Part shown: in pieces, positions 34,782 through 45,034 of the stretch
Layout of the letters: every line of letters starts with the position of its first letter
Position numbering within the stretch: position 1 is the first letter of the stretch
NCBI GenBank assembly: GCA_963790775.1
Contig: CAWBPR010000005.1
Coordinates: 1-64,000 of the forward strand
Source of the DNA: JASJBU01 sp963790775
Lineage (GTDB): Bacteria > Pseudomonadota > Gammaproteobacteria > Chromatiales > Chromatiaceae
Direction: 5' to 3'
Length of the DNA: 64,000 bases
Translations under genes and position numbers: made by a program
The notes under the pieces: generated by a model
Told to the model about the DNA's origin: nothing
What the model saw: only the letters and a program-made list of their open reading frames with translations
Databases searched by the model: none

Positions 34782-37404
34782 TCAGAACAGCTTATCCGGG
34801 CAGACGCCGCCTTGAGCTACTGAACCACCGACACAGAACGGCACCATCATCTCATTGTCTTCATGCTCGACGATGTGGCAATGCCATACATACAGGCCGG
34901 GCAGGTCGAACTCGGCCTGGATGGTCGTGATCTCACCCGGATAGGTGATCACGGTATCCTTCCAGCCAGCTTCCCAGGCTTCCATACCGTTCGGACCAAG
35001 AACCGTAGGGCTCGGACCGCCAAGCAGGTCGGTACGGCCGTTGACCTTGTACTTCACCAGATGTACGTGTATCGGATGGGCATCGGCGGTGATGTTTTTG
35101 ATGCTCCAGGTCTCGGTAGCGTTGAGATCCGGGCTGGTGGCGATTGGATCGGACCAGAGGGTGATCGAATCGATACCAGCTACATCGGTGGTGCCGAGTA
35201 CCGCAGCCTTGGGAGCAAAAGGCACCGCAGTAGGCTGTCGGGCAGACGCCGGCAACCGGGATTTCTGGCAGCTGGATCACGTTACCTGCCATATCTACAT
35301 CGGCGCAGACCAGGGCGGATTCTTCCTCTATCAGCACCAGGTCACGTCCACCGGTGACGGGCGGTGTAGTTCCACCATCAACCAGACCCAACTGCAGGTC
35401 CCAAGGGGAGGTGGCGGCAGTGTTGGCATTAGTCAGCTGACCTCCATTGTTACGGATCTCGTCAGTCGGGCTGGTACCAAGCAGCGCGGTGTTGACTACG
35501 AACTGCATCACCTGGCCCGTGGTGGAAGGATCAGCCGGGACATCCGGGAAGCCGCCGAAAGGCGCGTCAGGCGCGGTGTTGATCATGCGGATCACTGTGC
35601 CGTTGGGCAGGCCGCGGAAATCGACAATGACGTCAGCACGCTCAGCCGGTCCCATCAGCAGGGCCTGCTCCGGGGTGCTCTGGGGAGCCTCGCCGATGAT
35701 CAATCCATTGTTTACCTCCATATAAGGTAACTGCTCGAAGGCCCAGGCCTGGGGGTTGTAGTTGAGCTGGGTGGCGAAACCGGTGCGTACCGCGGTGACC
35801 TTGGGCAGCATCGCTTGATCAGTACCGATGACATAGGAATACAGCTCATTCACCGGCTGCTGATCCTGTTGCCAGGGACCCTTGTAGCCGCCATTGTTGC
35901 TGTTGATCTCACGGTACCAGATGTTGCGCGTCACCGTGGTCTGCAGCCCGGTTGCCGGATCGACGATGGGCAGTGACAGGTTCAGGAAGCGCGAGTTGGT
36001 GCCGTTCAGCAGGCGCAAACGGTACAGGGATGGAGCCACTTCATGTTGCGGCCAGGTCGTGCCGTTAACCACCATGGTGTTGAAGAAGGCCTCCGGATTC
36101 CAGATCGGTGCGATATCGGAGACCTTGTCCTGGGCGTTGTTGCCGGCGAAGCCGATCTGCAGTTCGGGCTCGCCGGGGAACTGCTCAGTACCGGTACCCA
36201 CAGTACCAGCGACGTTCAGGCCTTCGAAGAAGGCGCGATTGTCCGGGTAGAACAGACTGCCGTCGTCATTGAAAGAGCGGTCCTGGATTGCGATGGGGAT
36301 CTCGCGATATTTTTCACGGGAGCCGCCCAGGGCTGCCGGAAAGTTGGTGGTAGTCAGGTCTTCACCGGCAACCGGTGAGGGTCCGGGCAGATTGCCGGCA
36401 ACCAGGCCGGTCTCGCCGCTGACGCCGGCAGGATCACGAATCAACCAGTAACCGGCGGGGCCGGCGTAGACGTTGACGCGGGTCATGCCCAGGGCGTGAT
36501 CGTGATACCAGAGAGTGGTGGAAGGCTGGTCATTCAGGTAGGTGAAAGTCGCTTTACCATCAATGATATTCTGGTCAAGAGCACCGTCCCGGTCGGTCAG
36601 CAGATTGGCGATGGTGCCTTCACAGACATATTCACCGGGGCCGGGTTTCCAGCTCGGATCACCATTCGCATCACGGGGTACACAAGCTACGTTTGATGCA
36701 TTGGGCAGCCACCAGCCTTCGGTGTAACCGTCACTGCTGGGGCCGGTGTGAGCGCCGTGCACGTGGGTGACGATGGGCACCGGTCCGGTGTACGGATTCT
36801 GGCTCTGGCCATGGCAATCGGTGCGCAGTTCGCCCTTGTCGCAACGCGCCCTGGGGTTGGCCCAGTGCAGGGTCTGATCCACCGGCAGCAGATGGGGGCG
36901 ATATTTACAGTCATTGACACCTTCGGTGCCGATGGTGCCGCCCACTGCACGGCAGCGATCAGGACGCCGCACCAGCTGGTTGATCCAGTCGACGGTGAGC
37001 ATTGTGTCTTTGGTGGCCTCGATGGTGTAGGCCGGATAGTTGAACTGAGAGTTGGGGGCCGGGGCTACATCAACACCGCCGCCCAGTGCGCTGGAGTTGG
37101 GTCGGCGATCGGTGGCCGGGCCGTAGCTCCAGACTGGTGTCGGGGGGAAGGCGTCGGTACGGCCGTTAAGCGTATTCCAGATGCCGCCCGGCAGGATCTG
37201 CTGCTTGAACTGACGCATGCCGATGTCGTAGTCATCCGCTACACCGGTGTTTTTCATCACCGGCGGGATGACCAGGGGTGTGACGTACTTTGGAATGTCC
37301 AAAGGATTCAGAGTGCCGCCATCCAGCGGGACGGCATTTGCCGCCGTAACGCTGAGCAGCATCGGCACGCAGGCCGAGGCTAGTTTGATTCTATGAATGT
37401 TCAT
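34782..37404 (-). pseudogene. Multicopper oxidase 1 of a four-gene array, frameshifted
   Basis: Span of about 873 codons. The first frame (37404 to about 35232) carries the signal peptide, IPKYVTPLVIPPVM and the first copper ligands HVHG and YHDH. One extra base at about 35232 (inside what should be CPTATAVPFAPK) breaks it, and the rest continues in the next frame to 34782 with HPIHVH and HCHIVEHEDNEMM, the type 1 and remaining trinuclear ligands. The encoded family (CotA/bilirubin-oxidase-like three-cupredoxin enzymes) oxidises phenolics or metals with O2. As read, the product would lack the type 1 site and be inactive. The ATG has GAGGAAGATCAGCA before it. Confidence 0.8.
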
Positions 37405-37730
37405 TGCTGATCTTCCTCGTTTTTTATGGCTAATAGTCTTGAGCTATTAACAAATTGTTATTTCGATCCTTGTAATTATTTGTTAATTCGTGTTTTTCGC
37501 CTGGTGCTCAATCGTTAAACACCGATGGCAATGATTTTGCTGATTTTTCCTCCGCTCATCGTTTCTATCTTGTATATGCCAACTATGTGCTGTCCTTAGA
37601 CTCATTATTTTTTGTCTTTCAATCCGGTGCAGCATGAAATTCAGCGCCTCGTTTTGTGATCTATCGCCCAAATACCCGGCAAGAATTTCGTTGTTGTGAG
37701 ATAGCCGTAACGGTGGTCTGATGCGCCTCG

Positions 37731-37880
37731 GTGTGTCATATCACACACTCTGCTGGGCCATATCACCTGATCTTCCCTTTCCCCAAGCTATTTCCAGGTT
37801 AAATTCTTGTGCTTTTTATGTACTGCCTAAATATGGGTAGTACTAGGTATTCCCTGGGTGGGATTAGGTTTATATCGGCT
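37731..37880 (-). promoter_or_regulatory. Conserved upstream block of oxidase gene 1
   Basis: About 330-480 bases before the ATG. It contains TGTGTCATATCACACACT and CATATCACCTG, then CTTCCC-CCCAAG-ATTTCCAGG, matching in order the blocks upstream of the other three oxidase genes, though this is the most divergent copy. Probably the shared promoter/operator. The factor is unknown. Confidence 0.5.
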
Positions 37881-38009
37881 TCCAGCGAGCTGCCGGTGTC
37901 TTCTGAGAGGAACTAAAGGATTAAAAAAGTCGGGTTGCGAAGAAAAGGCTTGTTGATAGAAGAAACTTATCGTGAATCCGGCGTGGTTCGAAATTATATC
38001 CAACGCAAT

Positions 38010-38034
38010 AAAAAGGGCCGCCCGAAGGCGGCCC
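38010..38034 (-). terminator. UUCG-loop terminator of oxidase gene 2
   Basis: The minus strand gives the same GGGCCGCC-TTCG-GGCGGCCC hairpin as after gene 1, followed by five T residues, 52 bases after the gene 2 stop. Confidence 0.88.
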
Positions 38035-38086
38035 AATAATTACCTGGTGGCATTCCAGCTATTGCCGGAGTGCCACCCGTTGGGGG

Positions 38087-40719
38087 TTAGAACAGCTTGT
38101 CGGGGCAGGTGCCGCCGTTTGTCACCGAGTCGCCGACACAGAAAGGCACCATCATTTCGTTATCCTCGTGCTCCAGTATGTGGCAATGCCAGACATACAG
38201 GCCGGGGATGTCGAACTCTGCCGCGATGGAGGTGGTTTCACCCGGATAGGCGATCACCGTATCCTTCCAGCCATTCTCCCAGGCCTGCAGGCCGTCTGGT
38301 GTGGTGACGGTAGCACTTGGGGTGCCATCCAGGTTGGTGCGGCCGGTAACCTGGTATTTCACCAGATGTACATGAATCGGATGTGCATCTACGGTGAAGT
38401 TGTTCAGGTTCCATTGCTCGGTATCAAAAGCCGCCACAGTGGTAACGATGGGGTCGGACCAGAGGGTTACGGCCGGAACGCCTGCGGCATCCACAACACC
38501 GAGAACCGCAGCCTTGGGAGCGAAGGGCAGCGCAGTGCCCGGGCAAACGCCGGCGACCGGAATGTCTGCCGTCTGTACCCAGTTGCCAGCTACGTCAACC
38601 ACATAGCAGACCAGGGCTGATTCCTCTTCCATCAACGCCAGCTCGCGTACCAGGGTTACCGGAGGCGGTGCGCCGCCGTCAACCAGTCCCAGCTGCAGGT
38701 TCCAGGGTGAGGTGGCGGCAGTAGCTTCGTTCAGCAGTTGACCTCTGCGGCTGCGTTCCTCATCCGTGGGGCTTGTGCCCAGCAGTGCGCTGTTGACCAC
38801 GAACTGCATGACCTGGCCGGTGGTGTCCGGATCTGCCGGCACATCCGGGAAGCCGCCAAAAGGTGCGTCCGGTGCGGTGTTGATCATGCGGATCACGGTG
38901 CCGTCTGGCAGACCGCGGAAGTCAATCAGGATGTCTGCACGCTCGGCCGGTCCTATCAGCAGAGCCTGAGCGGGATCGGGTGCTGCGGTCTCGCCGGTGA
39001 TCTTATAATCATTCTCGACAAAATAGGGTGCCGTCTCATTGGCCCAGGCGTCAGGGTTATACAAGAGTCGGGTGGCAAAGCCGGTGCGTACCGCGACGAC
39101 CTGAGGCAGCATGGATTGCTCGGTGCCGATCTGAAATGCATAGAGCTCGTTGGTGCGCACCTGGCTGGTCTTCCAAGGGCCTTTGTAGTCGCCGGTGTTG
39201 CTATTGACTTCACGGTAGTACTGAGTACGCGTCACAGTAGTCTGTAAGCCAGTGGCAGGATCTACGACGGGCAGAGAGAGATTCAGGAAGCGGGAGTTGG
39301 TGCCGTTGAGCATGCGCAGGCGGTACAGGGACGGAGCCACCTCATGGGTGGGCCAGGTCGTGCCGTTGACCACCATGGTGTTGAAGAAGGTCTCGGGGTT
39401 CCAGATCGGGGCAATATCGGAGACCTTGTCCTGGGCATTGTTGCCGGCAAACTCGATCTGCAGTTCGGGTGCGCCAGGGAACTGCTCATTCACAGTACCC
39501 GCTGTGCCCTCGACGTTGAGTCCTTCAAAGAAGGCGCGGTTGTCCGGGTAGAACAGGGTGCCGTCATCGTTGAAAGAGCGGCCCTGCACCACTACCGGTA
39601 TCTCACGATACTTCTCCCTGGAGCCACCCATGGCGGCGGGGAAGTTGGTGGTGGTCAGGTCTTCCCCTGCGACAGGGGCCGGAGCGGGAAGGTTGCCTGC
39701 AACCAGACCGGTCTCTTGGCTCACGCCAGCGGGATCACGGATCAACCAGAAGCCTGCTGGGCCTGAATACACACCGACACGAGTTATCCCCAGGGTGTGG
39801 TCATGGAACCAGAGGGTGGATGAGGGCTGGTCGTTGGGATAGCCGAACTTGCCGATGCCCTGTCCCCCCATGGTGGGATCTGTGGTGTTATTGATATTTT
39901 GCACGATCATGCCGTTTTTATTGGGCAGCTGGTTGGCCAGGCTGCCCTCGCAGACATATTCTCCGGCTCCGGGGCGCGCGGTAACTTCGTAAGTGATCGG
40001 ATCACGGGGTACGCAGGTCACATTGCTTGCATCCGGCAGCCACCAGGCCTCGGTATAGCCGTCACCGGAGCTGCCCACATGGGCGCCATGCAGATGGGGG
40101 ATCATCGGTACGGGACCGCCGTAGGGATTCTGGGTCTGGCCATGACAATCGGTGCGCAGTTCGCCCTTGTCACAACGCGCCTTGGGGTTGGCCCAGTGCA
40201 GGGTCTGGTCGATGTCGAACAGGTGCCGTACGTATTTACAGTCGTTGACCTGCTCGTCGACGGTGCCGCAACGGTCCGGGCGGCGAATCAGCTGATTTTC
40301 CCAGAAGACGGTGTCTTTGACGTCCTTGGTAGCCTCAACTGTGTAGGCGGGAAGTTAAACTGAGAGTTGGGTGCTGGCGCGACATTGACTGCACCACCTA
40401 GAGCCCGTGAGTTGGGGCGGGGATCGCCTGCCGGTCCATAGCCGAATACCGGAGTGGCGGGGAAGGCGTCGGCACGGCCGTTGAGCGTGTTCCAGAGACC
40501 GCCTGGCAGAATCTGCTGCTTGAATTTCCGCATGCCGATGTCATATTCATTTGGCGTGCCGTTGTGGTTCATCACTGGCGGTATGACCAGTGGCGTCACA
40601 TACTTAGGAATGGATAGTGGGTCCAGGGTGCCGCCGGGGAGTGGGACGGCATTTGCCGCTGTCATGCTCAGCAGCAGCGGCATACAGGCTGATGCCAGTT
40701 TTGTCGTTTTCATCTTCAT
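38087..40719 (-). pseudogene. Multicopper oxidase 2, frameshifted near the N-terminus
   Basis: Span of about 877 codons. The opening frame from ATG 40719 gives the signal peptide, IPKYVTPLVIPPVM and SRALGGAVNVAPAPNSQFN, then goes out of frame. At 40349-40351 a run of three G (three C in the gene) needs one more base to restore AYTVEATKD and the rest, which stays open to 38087. All copper ligands (HLHG, FHDH, HPIHVH, HCHILEHEDNEMM) lie after the shift. The loss of one base in a short homopolymer is typical of sequencing error or slippage. If real, no active enzyme is made. It is close to gene 1 and gene 3 along its whole length. Confidence 0.8.
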
Positions 40720-41000
40720 CGCTGTTCTTCCTCGATATTATTTTTTGGCGTATAGCAAATGGGCTATCTAACAAGTTTTTATTGGATTGCGTTCTGATTA
40801 AGGGATAAGTCTGCTGCCTGGCGCTGTAGCTGAATGATTGGCAGCTGTATGTATGATGCTTCCTCCGTTATTCCTTGAATCCGTCAATTGCGGATCATCC
40901 GTCGTTGCAGTTGAGCTTAGGCGTGATGGTTTTGTGAGTTGATACTCAGAAAATCGCCAGCTATTTCGTTAGGATTTGGAACCGCTGATAGTGGTAATTC
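40720..41000. other. Leader of oxidase gene 2
   Basis: Non-coding. It contains CTTCCTCCGTTATTCCTTGA with ATCCGTCAATTGCGGAT, also found in nearly the same form in the gene 3 leader (about 44366) and partly before gene 4 (about 47628). So the untranslated leader was copied along with the genes. Confidence 0.45.
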
Positions 41001-41185
41001 AGATCCCCAAAATGTGTTATTTCACACACTCACTGGGGGATATCACCTGCCGTTCCCTCTTCCCAAGTCATTTCCAGTGTGCAGTTTTTCTTTTTGTGCT
41101 GATGCAAAATATGGGGTGTAGTGTGTATTCGAGTGGTAGGATAGGATTCATATTCCTTAAGGGATAATCCCTAAAAATATCGTTT
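41001..41185 (-). promoter_or_regulatory. Conserved upstream block of oxidase gene 2
   Basis: Starts about 280 bases before the ATG. Motifs in order: TTATTTCACACACTCACTGG, GGATATCACCTG, CTTCCCAAGTCATTTCCAG, ATATGGGGTGTAGTGTGTAT and the palindrome AGGGATAATCCCT. From CTTCCC to the palindrome it is nearly identical to the gene 3 block. Strong candidate for a shared promoter/operator region. Confidence 0.6.
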
Positions 41186-41559
41186 AATTCCTAGTTAAGT
41201 GCTTGGGTATTTCCGAATGGAGTTCAGGAGTTTGCTCCGAAATGGGCGGGTAGATAGGCGGAATTACTCAACGTGTCGTGAGTATTCCGGTCCCTGTAAA
41301 ACAGTCTAGGAAAAGTAACTTATATCGATTTATGCTCGATCCAGGTGTGAAGATTAGGTCGTCAGGTTGACTCTACATTCAGGCGCACTAAATCAGTTGC
41401 AAGTCAGTGGCAGCGAAGGCGTCATCGCGCGTGTGCTGTCCAGTCCAGCGTGATTCATCCAGTGGTTGAGCATGTCATTTGAAACAAACCAGCATTCAAT
41501 CAACGCATTATTATCAGAATGGAGCGGTCAACTGCCGTTTCCAGGTTGATGACTGATAT
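41186..41559. other. Non-coding remainder between oxidase genes 3 and 2
   Basis: No gene, repeat or named site seen. Confidence 0.3.
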
Positions 41560-41591
41560 AAAAAAGGCCGCCCAAGGGCGGCCTTTTTTTT
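41560..41591. terminator. Bidirectional GC-rich terminator after oxidase gene 3
   Basis: GGCCGCC-CAAG-GGCGGCC with six A before and eight T after makes a terminator on both strands, 45 bases past the gene 3 stop. It belongs to the same hairpin family as those after the other oxidase genes. Confidence 0.9.
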
Positions 41592-41636
41592 CCATCTGAG
41601 TGGTGCAACTATTGCGGGAGCACCACCGTCCGGTGT

Positions 41637-44223
41637 TTAGAACAATTGTGCGGGGCAGTCGACCCCCGGTGTTCCGACACACATCGGCACCATCATCTCG
41701 TTATCCTCGTGCTCGACGATATGGCAGTGCCAGACGTAGAGACCGTTGATATCGAAATGCGCCGCGATCGAGGTGATTTCACCCGGATAGCTGATTACCA
41801 TGTCCTTCCAGCCATTCTCCCAGGTCTGTACGCCATTGTTTCTGTTTCTCCAGTCAGAGATGATGCTGGGTCCGCCACCAATCGCGGCCCGGCTCAGGAC
41901 CTCGAATTTAACCTGATGCACATGGATCGGGTGACCGTCGACGGTGAAGTTCCAGATGTCCCACTGCTCCGCATCGTTTGATACGATATTGGTGACGATC
42001 GGATCGGACCAGAGTGTCACGGCGGGTGCGCCAGCGGCATCCACGGTGCCCAGTACTGCGGCCTTGGGGGCAAAGGGCAAGGCAGTAGCTGTCGGGCAGA
42101 CACCGGCAACCGGCACCTCCGGCAGCTGGATCACGTTACCGGCTGCATCCACCTCGGCACAGACCAGGGCGGACTCCTCCTCGATCAACGCCAGTTGGCG
42201 TGGTACCGGATTGGTTACAGTGACCGTATTGCCGTCAATCGGGGTAAAGGTCAGGTCCTCCACATTGGAGGCGGCCGTTAGCGGGTTGAGCACCTCGCCG
42301 GTGACGGGATCGCGCAGCTCGTCGGTGGGGCTGGCTCCGAGCAGGGCGTGGTTGACCACGTACTGCATCACCTGGCCGGTGGTGGTCGGGTCCGCGGGTA
42401 CGTCGGGAAAGCCGCCAAAGGGAGCATCTGGCGCGGTGTTGGTCATGGTGATGATGGTCCCGTCAGGCAGACCGCGGAAATCTATAATCACATCGGCGCG
42501 CTCGGCGGGTCCCAGCAGCAGGGCCTGTTGTGGATCGGGTGCGGGTTTTGGCAAGAGGACAGTCCGAGTCCACTGGTTGATGTTACGCAGAATGCCGCCT
42601 CTGAGTTGGGTTGCAAAACCGGTCCTGATGGCTACTGCCTGGGGCAGCAGGCTCTGGTCGGCACCAATCTGGTAGAAGTCTAGCTCACTGATCGGCAGGG
42701 TAATCTGACGCAATTGTCCGCGATTCCGTCCAAACAGCCTCGGTACCCAGATTGTTTTTCCGACTGTAATGGGGTTGCCTGCCGCATCGGTGACCTTGAG
42801 TGCCATGTTGAGGAAGCGGGAATTGGCGCCGTTCAACAGCCGGAACCTATACTGGGCGGGGGCAACCTCGAGTTTTGGCCAGGTTACACCATTCACCACC
42901 ATGGTGTTGAAGAAGGCCTCGGGGTTCCAGATCGGCGCGATATCCGAGGGTAGGGCGTTCAGATCACTGTCTTGGTCGAAGTTGATCTGCAGTTCAGGCG
43001 CACCCGGGAACTGTTCAGTACCCGTGCCGGCAGTACCGGCGACGTTCAAGCCCTCGAAGAAGGCGCGGTTGTCAGGATAAAACAGGGAACCATCCGCATT
43101 GAAGGAACGATCCTGAATGACTGTTACTATCTCACGGATACCGTCACGGGTCGTGAATGCGCCCATAGTGCCATGGGTACTCAACTCAGTAACGGTCTGA
43201 CCTGCAACCGGCGCCGGACTCGGCAGGATGGAGCCGGCGCCCAGGCCGGTTTCACCGCTCACGCCGAGAGGATCGCGAACCAGCCAGAAACCGGCAGGAC
43301 CGGCATAGACATTGATCCGGGTCATGCCCAGAGAGTGGTCATGATACCAGAGGGTGGTTGAGGGCTGGTCGTTCTGGTAGACATAATTAGCAACACCTGG
43401 CGTGACATTGGTGTTGACGGTGACTGGCGCCGGTGCGGTCGGTCAGCAGGTTGGCGATGGTGCCCTCGCAGACCACGTTCCAGGTGACGGTGTCCGCGTC
43501 ATAGCCAGTCGGTGTGCTGACAGGTACACCATTCATATCCCGGGACACGCAGGTGATGTTGTTGGCGTCCGGCAGCCACCAGGCTTCGGTGTAGCCGTCA
43601 CTGTCCCCCGACACATGGGTGCCATGCACATGGGTGACCATCGGCACGGGCCCGGTATAGGGTTGGTCGGTCGTACCATGGCAGTCGGTGCGTACCTCAC
43701 CGGTAGAGCAGTCCGCCAGGGGATTGGCCCAGTGCAGGGTCTGGTCTACGGCGAACAGGTGGGGGAGTGCGTCACCATTGGCATCTATCAGGTCGTTAAT
43801 CCAGTTCACCGTGGTCCCGGCATCCTTGATATTTTCAATGGTATAGGCCGGGTAATTGAATTGGGAGTTGGCTGCAGGAGCAATACCACCCGCAGGCAGG
43901 GGGTCTGCAGCCGGTCCATAGCTCCAGACTGTAGTGGCGGGTAAGGGATTGGTAATGGCTGGGTTCATGGTAGCCCAGATTCCACCGGGTAGAATCTGCT
44001 GCTGGAACTGTCGCACGGCAATGTCATAGGTATCGGGAATAGTAGCGCCCGTTATCGGGTCGACTGCCATTTTCATGACCGGCGGGATGACCAATGGTGT
44101 CACGTATTTCGGAATGGTCAATGGATCCAGGGTGCCACCGGGCAAAGGCACTGCATTTGCCGCTGTCATGCTCAGTAGCAGCGGCATGCAGGCCGCTGCC
44201 AGTTTTGTCGTTTTAAAATTCAT
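41637..44223 (-). pseudogene. Multicopper oxidase 3, frameshifted between its first copper ligands
   Basis: Span of about 862 codons from ATG 44223 (GAGGAATCACAACG upstream). The signal peptide and N-domain run to IANLLTDR, with HVHGTHVSGDSDGY present. Between about 43424 and 43446 the frame shifts (a GACC-GACC tandem or a lost CG pair could explain it) and then continues VNTNVTPGVANYVYQNDQPS to 41637 with YHDH, HPIHVH and HCHIVEHEDNEMM. The family uses O2 to oxidise phenolics or metal ions at a type 1 copper. As given the product would stop after the first cupredoxin domain. It differs from gene 2 by several insertions. Confidence 0.8.
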
Positions 44224-44510
44224 CGTTGTGATTCCTCGAGTTATATTTTTTTGGCTAATAGCAAATCGGCTATCTAAACAAGTTGTTATTATCAATCCGT
44301 TCTGATTAGGTGTTTGCCTGCTGTCTGGCGCAGTAGCAGACTGACCGGCAGCAGTTGATTAAAAATGCTTCCTCCGTTATTCCTTAGAATCCGTCAATTG
44401 CGGATTGTCCATCGTTACAGCATGGAATTCGGCGCCATGATTTTGTGAGCTGTTACTCAAAAAGCGGCCAGAAATTTCAGTAGGCTTTGGACGCCTGCTA
44501 TGTGGTGAGT

Positions 44511-44700
44511 CAACTCCCAAAAATGCGTCATTTCACACACTCGTTGGGTGATATCACCTGCACTTCCCTCTTCCCAAGTCATTTCCAGTGTGCAGTTTTT
44601 CTTTTCGTGCTGATGCAAAATATGGGGTGTAGTGTGTATTCGAGTGGTAGGATAGGATTCATATTCCTTAAGGGATAATCCCTAAAATATCGTTCAGTCA
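44511..44700 (-). promoter_or_regulatory. Conserved upstream block of oxidase gene 3
   Basis: Lies about 290-480 bases before the ATG. It has CATTTCACACACTCG, the perfect palindrome GGTGATATCACC, CTTCCCAAGTCATTTCCAG, ATATGGGGTGTAGTGTGTAT and AGGGATAATCCCT (44671-44683). Nearly identical to the gene 2 block over more than 100 bases. Confidence 0.6.
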
Positions 44701-44964
44701 CCAGGATGCTTATTGGGAAATCCCGCATGAGACCCTGCTGTTATGGTTTGAGGCGGGTTGCTGGTTGAGTGGAATTACTCAGAATGTGCTGTGTATTGCG
44801 GTCCCCTTGAAACAGACAGGAAAACGGAATTTATTTCGATAATCTGCTCGCTGCAGGTGTGGAAATGCGATTGTTTGGTTGAATGTGCATTTAGACGAGC
44901 CAAATCCGTTACGCTTCAGTGGCAACCAGGGCGTAAAAGTGCGTCAAGTCCAAAAATTAACTAT

Positions 44965-44988
44965 AAAAAAGGCCGCCCGAGGGCGGCC
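44965..44988 (-). terminator. GC-rich terminator of oxidase gene 4
   Basis: The minus strand reads GGCCGCC-CTCG-GGCGGCC followed by six T residues, 46 bases after the gene 4 stop. Same hairpin family as after genes 1-3. Confidence 0.88.
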
Positions 44989-45034
44989 TTGCTAAGCCAT
45001 CTGCGAGGATGACAGTTACCATGCGTTCATCGGG

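Noticed and set aside
37733..37748. CRP site before oxidase gene 1
   Set aside because: TGTG and CACA are separated by six bases, whereas a CRP site needs TGTGA-N6-TCACA with two more bases between the outer arms.
44200..44540. Sigma-54 promoter in the oxidase leaders
   Set aside because: No GG-N10-GC pair with the expected context was found in the regions read, so the distance of the conserved block alone is not enough.
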